Positions 60,680 through 64,000 of a stretch of 64,000 nt of DNA are shown piece by piece. The position numbers and the translations under genes are program-made. The stretch is from Pseudooceanicola endophyticus (GTDB lineage: Bacteria > Pseudomonadota > Alphaproteobacteria > Rhodobacterales > Rhodobacteraceae), in contig NZ_JAHIAB010000001.1 in the NCBI RefSeq assembly GCF_018760365.1, positions 79,813 through 143,812 of the forward strand. Reading direction: 5' to 3'. The notes beneath the pieces were generated by a model. It made no database searches and was not told the DNA's origin. It was given only the letters and a program-made list of their open reading frames with translations. Numbering within the stretch: the first letter of the stretch is position 1; the number at the start of each line of letters is the position of its first letter.

Positions 60680-61384
60680 TCAATGCTTGTAGAAGACGAA
60701 GGTCCGGTCGGCATCGTCCAGAAGGTCGCTCCAGTCCCGCTCCTCCTCCTCGGGGATCAGCCCGTGCCGCTGCAGCATCTCCTTCACGCCATCCCGTCCC
60801 TGGGCGCCCTCCGGCATCAGCCGGTTCAGCTCTTCGCGCAGCAGGTCGCGCATGGTCTCGACGATCTCGCGCCGATGCGCTTCCAGCGCGGCCTCCAGGT
60901 TGGCCTGAGCCACCCGCCCCCCGGCTTCCAGCGCCCGCAGGATCAGCGATTTCAGCATGTCGCGGTTCAGCTCGTCCTTGGCCTTGTAGTCGATGCAGCC
61001 ATCCTTCATGGCCTGCACCGCAACGTCCAGCCGCGCCTCGCCGCTGATCATCACCACCGGCGAATCCGCGCTGCGCCCGACCGAACGCAACAGATGCTGC
61101 GCCGCAAGCCCGTCGCCGTCGGGCAGCAGGTAGTCGATGAAGACCAGGTGATAATGCCGCTCTTCCAGGGCACGACGGAACTCCGTCATGTCGGCGGCGA
61201 TCGTCACCCGCACCGGCAGATCGACCGACCGGCATTCCCGTTGCAGGGTCATGGCGTCGAAGCGGCTGTCGTCCAGTACCAGAACCTCGATCGTCGTCGC
61301 CTCCGGTTCCTCGGCCCGGGGCGCGACATCGGGAAAGCGCACCGGCTGCTCGCCCTTGGGAACCGGTTCGGTTTGCACATCCAT
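60680..61384 (-). CDS. response regulator with N- and C-terminal extensions
   Basis: About 234 residues. A Pro-rich leader (~1-30) precedes a receiver domain with D38-D39, D84 (LVFIDYLLPDGDG), VVMISGEA and K (DYKAKDE, a shifted FTKP-like element); this is the layout of stand-alone CheY-like regulators with a helical C-terminal tail (~155-234, RREIVETMRDLLREELNRLMPEG...ERDWSDLLDDADRTFVFYKH). No DNA-binding domain is seen. GGAGG precedes ATG 61384; a longer ORF from 61492 is unlikely. Divergent from the second histidine kinase, its probable partner. Confidence 0.83.
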   Translation of the reverse strand: MDVQTEPVPKGEQPVRFPDVAPRAEEPEATTIEVLVLDDSRFDAMTLQRECRSVDLPVRVTIAADMTEFRRALEERHYHLVFIDYLLPDGDGLAAQHLLRSVGRSADSPVVMISGEARLDVAVQAMKDGCIDYKAKDELNRDMLKSLILRALEAGGRVAQANLEAALEAHRREIVETMRDLLREELNRLMPEGAQGRDGVKEMLQRHGLIPEEEERDWSDLLDDADRTFVFYKH

Positions 61385-61565
61385 CTGCCATCCTCCTGTG
61401 AACGGACATGCGCTGCGACATGCATGCCGAGGCAAAGGATCCGCCCCGAGCCTTGCCAGCTCCTTAACAAGCTCTTTCGAAACGCTCCGCATTTTAGCTG
61501 CTTTCCCGCAGCGCCGCCCGCTGTCGTAAAACCCCTGTTCACCGTTTCCGGGTCAGCCTGCCGCC

Positions 61566-62309
61566 ATGCCGATGCCCGATCTTCCCACCGACAGCCCGCC
61601 GCCCACGCCGTCCAGCCCGGACAGCGCGCTGGAGGAATTCCTCTACATCGTCACCCATGACCTGCGCGCCGGATTCCGCGCCTTCGACACCATCCCCGAC
61701 TGGATCAGGGAGGATATGGGCCCGCTGCCGGCAGAACGCCGCGCCCTGGTCGAGGGGCATCTCGACATGCTCAAGACCCAGGCGAAGCGCTGCAACCGGA
61801 TGCTGCTGGACCTGCGCGACTATTCCCGCATCGGGCGGATGGCCGATCCGCCAGAGGATCACCCCGTCGCCGCCCTGCTGGAGGCTGCCGAACAGCGGGT
61901 GCCCCTGCCCGACGGGTTCACCCTGGCACTGCATGGCGACGGCGTCCTGACCGGCCCCGCGAACGAGCTGACCCAGCTTTTCGCGGCGCTGCTCTCCAAC
62001 AGTCTCAAGCATCACGACCGCGCCCATGGCCAGATCAGCGTGACCGTCAGCGGCGCCGGGCCGCGGCGCCGGGTGGTCTTTGCCGATGACGGGCCGGGAA
62101 TCCCCGCGCGCTTGCGCGAGGCGGTGTTCATCCCGCTGCGGACCCTGCGCCCGCGCGACGACTGCGAGGGCTCGGGCATGGGGCTGACCATTGCCCGCAA
62201 GATCGTCCAGCGCCTGGGCGGAGAGATCGAGGTGCTGGATGGCGGCGATGCCCGGGGCGCCACTCTGGTGTTCACCCTGCCCGGCCACGCGACGCCGCGG
62301 ATCAACTGA
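61566..62309 (+). CDS. short sensor histidine kinase without input domain
   Basis: 247 residues: HisKA-like helix pair with H31 (YIVTHDLRAGFRA) and HATPase (LLSNSLKHHDRAHG, FADDGPGIPARL, GSGMGLTIARKIVQRLGG). The first 20 residues are Pro-rich. No PAS, GAF or membrane segment, so it probably receives a signal through a partner. The divergent response regulator (60680-61384), 181 bases away, is a candidate. The neighbouring 15-bp tandem repeat starts 41 bases after the stop. Confidence 0.87.
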   Translation: MPMPDLPTDSPPPTPSSPDSALEEFLYIVTHDLRAGFRAFDTIPDWIREDMGPLPAERRALVEGHLDMLKTQAKRCNRMLLDLRDYSRIGRMADPPEDHPVAALLEAAEQRVPLPDGFTLALHGDGVLTGPANELTQLFAALLSNSLKHHDRAHGQISVTVSGAGPRRRVVFADDGPGIPARLREAVFIPLRTLRPRDDCEGSGMGLTIARKIVQRLGGEIEVLDGGDARGATLVFTLPGHATPRIN

Positions 62310-62350
62310 CCTGCGCCGCCCCCCGAACCGACCGTTCCGGTGCGGTCCCG

Positions 62351-62440
62351 GGCCGGCATCTTCCGGGCCAGTACTTTCCGGGCCAAAAGCTTCCGGGCCA
62401 ATACCTTCCGGGCCAATACCTTCCGGGCCAATACCTTCCG
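62351..62440. repeat. 15-bp tandem repeat, 6 units
   Basis: Six 15-base units with consensus GGCCAATACCTTCCG (62351-62440), the last three identical and the earlier ones diverged. Lies in the 275-base gap before hisB, so it may change the distance to the his promoter. Three frames read through as pentapeptide repeats (e.g. F-R-A-N-T), but no start or ribosome site supports a gene. Confidence 0.9.
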
Positions 62441-62584
62441 GCACAGTATAGCTTCCCAGGCGGCGCCCCCCGCCAGGCCGCCCCCTGCGACACGCCCGCC
62501 ACGGCACGCCCCCGCACCGCCACCGCCCCTTGGCCTCGGACCGCCTCCGGCCTATAAGCCCGGCATCCCGCATCGGAGGCAGAC

Positions 62585-63172
62585 ATGCGCAGCGCCCAGA
62601 TCACCCGGACCACGGCCGAGACCGACATCAACGTGGCCATCGAGCTTGACGGCACCGGCAGCTACGACTGCCGCACCGGCGTCGGCTTCTTCGACCACAT
62701 GCTGGACCAGCTGGCGCGCCATTCGCTGATCGACATCACGGTGACCTGCAAGGGCGACCTGCATATTGACGACCACCACACGGTCGAGGACGTGGGCATT
62801 GCGCTTGGCCAGGCGCTGACAAAGGCGCTTGGCGACAAGCGCGGCATCCGCCGCTACGGCGATTGCCACCTGGCGATGGACGACAGCCTGGTGCGCGCCG
62901 CGCTCGACCTTTCGGCGCGGCCCTTCCTGGTCTGGAACGTCGATTTCCCCACCCAGAAGATCGGCACCTTCGACACCGAGCTGGTGCGTGAATTCTTCCA
63001 GGCCTTCTCGACCCATGGCGGGATCACCCTGCATGTCGACAAGCTGCACGGGATCAATTCGCACCACATCGCCGAGGCCGCCTTCAAGGCTGTCGCGCGC
63101 GCCCTGCGCAACGCCGTGGAAACCGATCCGCGCAAGGCCGATGCCATTCCGTCCACCAAGGGTGCGCTCTGA
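62585..63172 (+). CDS. hisB: imidazoleglycerol-phosphate dehydratase HisB
   Basis: A 195-residue His[65 protein letters not shown] and [20 protein letters not shown]; the DHHTVED and NSHHIAE motifs provide the two manganese sites. It dehydrates imidazole glycerol phosphate in histidine synthesis. GGAGG precedes the ATG. It is monofunctional, without the phosphatase domain of E. coli HisB. Confidence 0.97.
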   Translation: MRSAQITRTTAETDINVAIELDGTGSYDCRTGVGFFDHMLDQLARHSLIDITVTCKGDLHIDDHHTVEDVGIALGQALTKALGDKRGIRRYGDCHLAMDDSLVRAALDLSARPFLVWNVDFPTQKIGTFDTELVREFFQAFSTHGGITLHVDKLHGINSHHIAEAAFKAVARALRNAVETDPRKADAIPSTKGAL

Positions 63173-63194
63173 GAGCGCCCGAAAGGAGGCCCCG

Positions 63195-63839
63195 ATGCTG
63201 ACCGTCCTCATCGATTACGAGAGCGGCAACCTGCACTCTGCCGCCAAGGCCTTCCAGCGCATGGCGCAGGAGGTCGACGCCGGCGAGGTGATCGTTTCGT
63301 CCAAGGCCGAGGACGTGGCGCGTGCCGACCGCATCGTGCTGCCGGGCGACGGCGCCTTCCCGGCCTGCCGCCAGGCGCTGGCCGGGGCGGGCGAAGGCTC
63401 TGTCCTGGAAGCGCTGAGCGAGGCCGTCGAAGTCCGTGGCCGCCCCTTCCTCGGCATCTGCGTCGGCATGCAGCTGATGGCGAAGACCGGCTTCGAATAT
63501 GAAGAGACCCCGGGCCTGGGCTGGATCGACGGAGAAGTCCACCGGATCACCCCGGCGGACCCGTCCTTCAAGGTGCCGCACATGGGCTGGAACGACCTGG
63601 TGATCGACACGCCGCACCCGGTGCTGGCGGGGATCGAGACCGGGCAGCACGCCTATTTCGTGCACTCCTACCACATGCAGGTGGCGACCCCGTCGCAGCT
63701 GCTGGCCCATGTGGACTACGGCCATCCGGTGACCGCCATCGTCGGGCGCGACACCATGATCGGCACCCAGTTCCACCCCGAGAAAAGCCAGGCCACCGGC
63801 CTGCGGCTGATCGCCAACTTCCTGACCTGGAAGCCGTAA
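63195..63839 (+). CDS. hisH: imidazole glycerol phosphate synthase subunit HisH
   Basis: A 214-residue glutaminase subunit: [27 protein letters not shown], nucleophile C89 ([10 protein letters not shown]), FVHSYHM and [10 protein letters not shown] with catalytic H and E. Supplies ammonia to HisF. GAAAGGAGG precedes ATG 63195. It follows hisB by 22 bases. Confidence 0.97.
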   Translation: MLTVLIDYESGNLHSAAKAFQRMAQEVDAGEVIVSSKAEDVARADRIVLPGDGAFPACRQALAGAGEGSVLEALSEAVEVRGRPFLGICVGMQLMAKTGFEYEETPGLGWIDGEVHRITPADPSFKVPHMGWNDLVIDTPHPVLAGIETGQHAYFVHSYHMQVATPSQLLAHVDYGHPVTAIVGRDTMIGTQFHPEKSQATGLRLIANFLTWKP

Positions 63840-63857
63840 CCCCCCTTTGGCGGTGCC

Positions 63858-64000
63858 TCAGCGCAGGCGCCGCCAGACCTGCAGGTCGCACAGCATCGGG
63901 TTCACGCAGCCCTGCACCTGCAACACATCCCCCTGAAGCAGCATCTCGGCCGAAACCGTCTGGTCGATCCCCGGCACCCAGACCATCCCGCTGTAATAGG
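63858..64000 (-). CDS. DUF2147-like protein, 3' part only (cut by window edge)
   Basis: The minus-strand reading frame that ends at 63858 gives 46 C-terminal residues, including YYSGMVWVPGIDQTVSAEML, LQGDVLQVQGCV, and the ending LCDLQVWRRLR. The pattern of a glycine turn, L-x-G-D-x-L-x-V-x-G-C and a final W-x-R recalls the DUF2147 family of small exported proteins. The 5' part lies outside the window. Convergent with hisH. Confidence 0.55.
   Translation of the reverse strand, partial: YYSGMVWVPGIDQTVSAEMLLQGDVLQVQGCVNPMLCDLQVWRRLR

Noticed and set aside
62340..62729. Pentapeptide-repeat protein gene
   Set aside because: F-R-A-N-T repeats come from the 15-bp array; the frame runs into hisB out of frame and lacks a ribosome site.
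1..64000. CRISPR array, prophage or transposon
   Set aside because: No regularly spaced repeat-spacer structure, integrase, transposase or phage structural gene was recognised.

Overview
This is a GC-rich chromosomal window from an alphaproteobacterium, most likely a Rhodobacterales member (Rhodobacteraceae/Paracoccaceae). The reasons are the codon usage and GC content, a TIGR02186/TauE pair, CtrA-type TTAA-N7-TTAA boxes, the phn gene order, and short dispersed intergenic repeats with an ATTTTCTTGTTC core. It is assigned from sequence reading only; no database search was run. No prophage, transposase or CRISPR array was seen.

Layout. (1) 1-136 is a perfect TGGGCT hexamer array. (2) 202-14063 is a catabolic island. 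On the minus strand lie a formylglycine-generating enzyme (FGE), a TIGR02186 membrane-anchored protein, a TauE/SafE exporter, a sulfatase and a LysR regulator. On the plus strand lie a peptide/nickel-type ABC importer (one permease, a permease-ATPase fusion, a second ATPase), a second sulfatase, a GH3 glycosidase and the solute-binding protein. Together they look like import, desulfation and hydrolysis of a sulfated, probably N-acetylhexosamine-containing, oligosaccharide, with export of a sulfur oxyanion. (3) 14214-21592 holds dusA and a set of small redox genes (SDR, TetR, aldo/keto reductase, cupin, NADP-binding protein, carboxymuconolactone decarboxylase-like protein, LysR, cyclophilin-like protein). 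(4) 21716-26246 is a surface region: a beta-barrel outer membrane protein, two Gly/Ser-rich secreted proteins of unknown function, and LysR and LuxR regulators. (5) 26969-30174 carries a methyltransferase, a PPOX-type flavoprotein, an acyltransferase-3 membrane protein and an unusual tRNA-Tyr(GTA)-like gene. (6) 30244-37194 is a second peptide-type ABC importer whose operon starts with a phosphonate monoester hydrolase/phosphodiesterase, another FGE-dependent enzyme. (7) 37389-44637 holds mixed housekeeping and regulatory genes (phosphohexomutase, Acr3 exporter, IclR, TetR, NUDIX, ThiD-like, PcaC-like, rluE).

(8) 44760-58071 is a complete phosphonate locus. phnGHIJKLNM runs on the minus strand (C-P lyase core, ABC-like subunits, PhnN kinase, PhnM). 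phnF and a second phnM run on the plus strand. phnCDEE plus a hexapeptide acyltransferase run on the minus strand. A palindrome lies between phnG and phnF and a Pho-box-like site lies upstream of phnC. With the phosphodiesterase operon, the window carries two routes for scavenging organic phosphorus.

(9) 58328-62309 is a group of two histidine kinases and two response regulators. (10) 62585-64000 is the start of a histidine gene group (hisB, hisH) with a DUF2147-like gene cut by the window end.

The unifying theme is nutrient scavenging: three formylglycine-type hydrolases, their likely activating enzyme, and three ABC importers for sulfate esters, phosphoesters and phosphonates.
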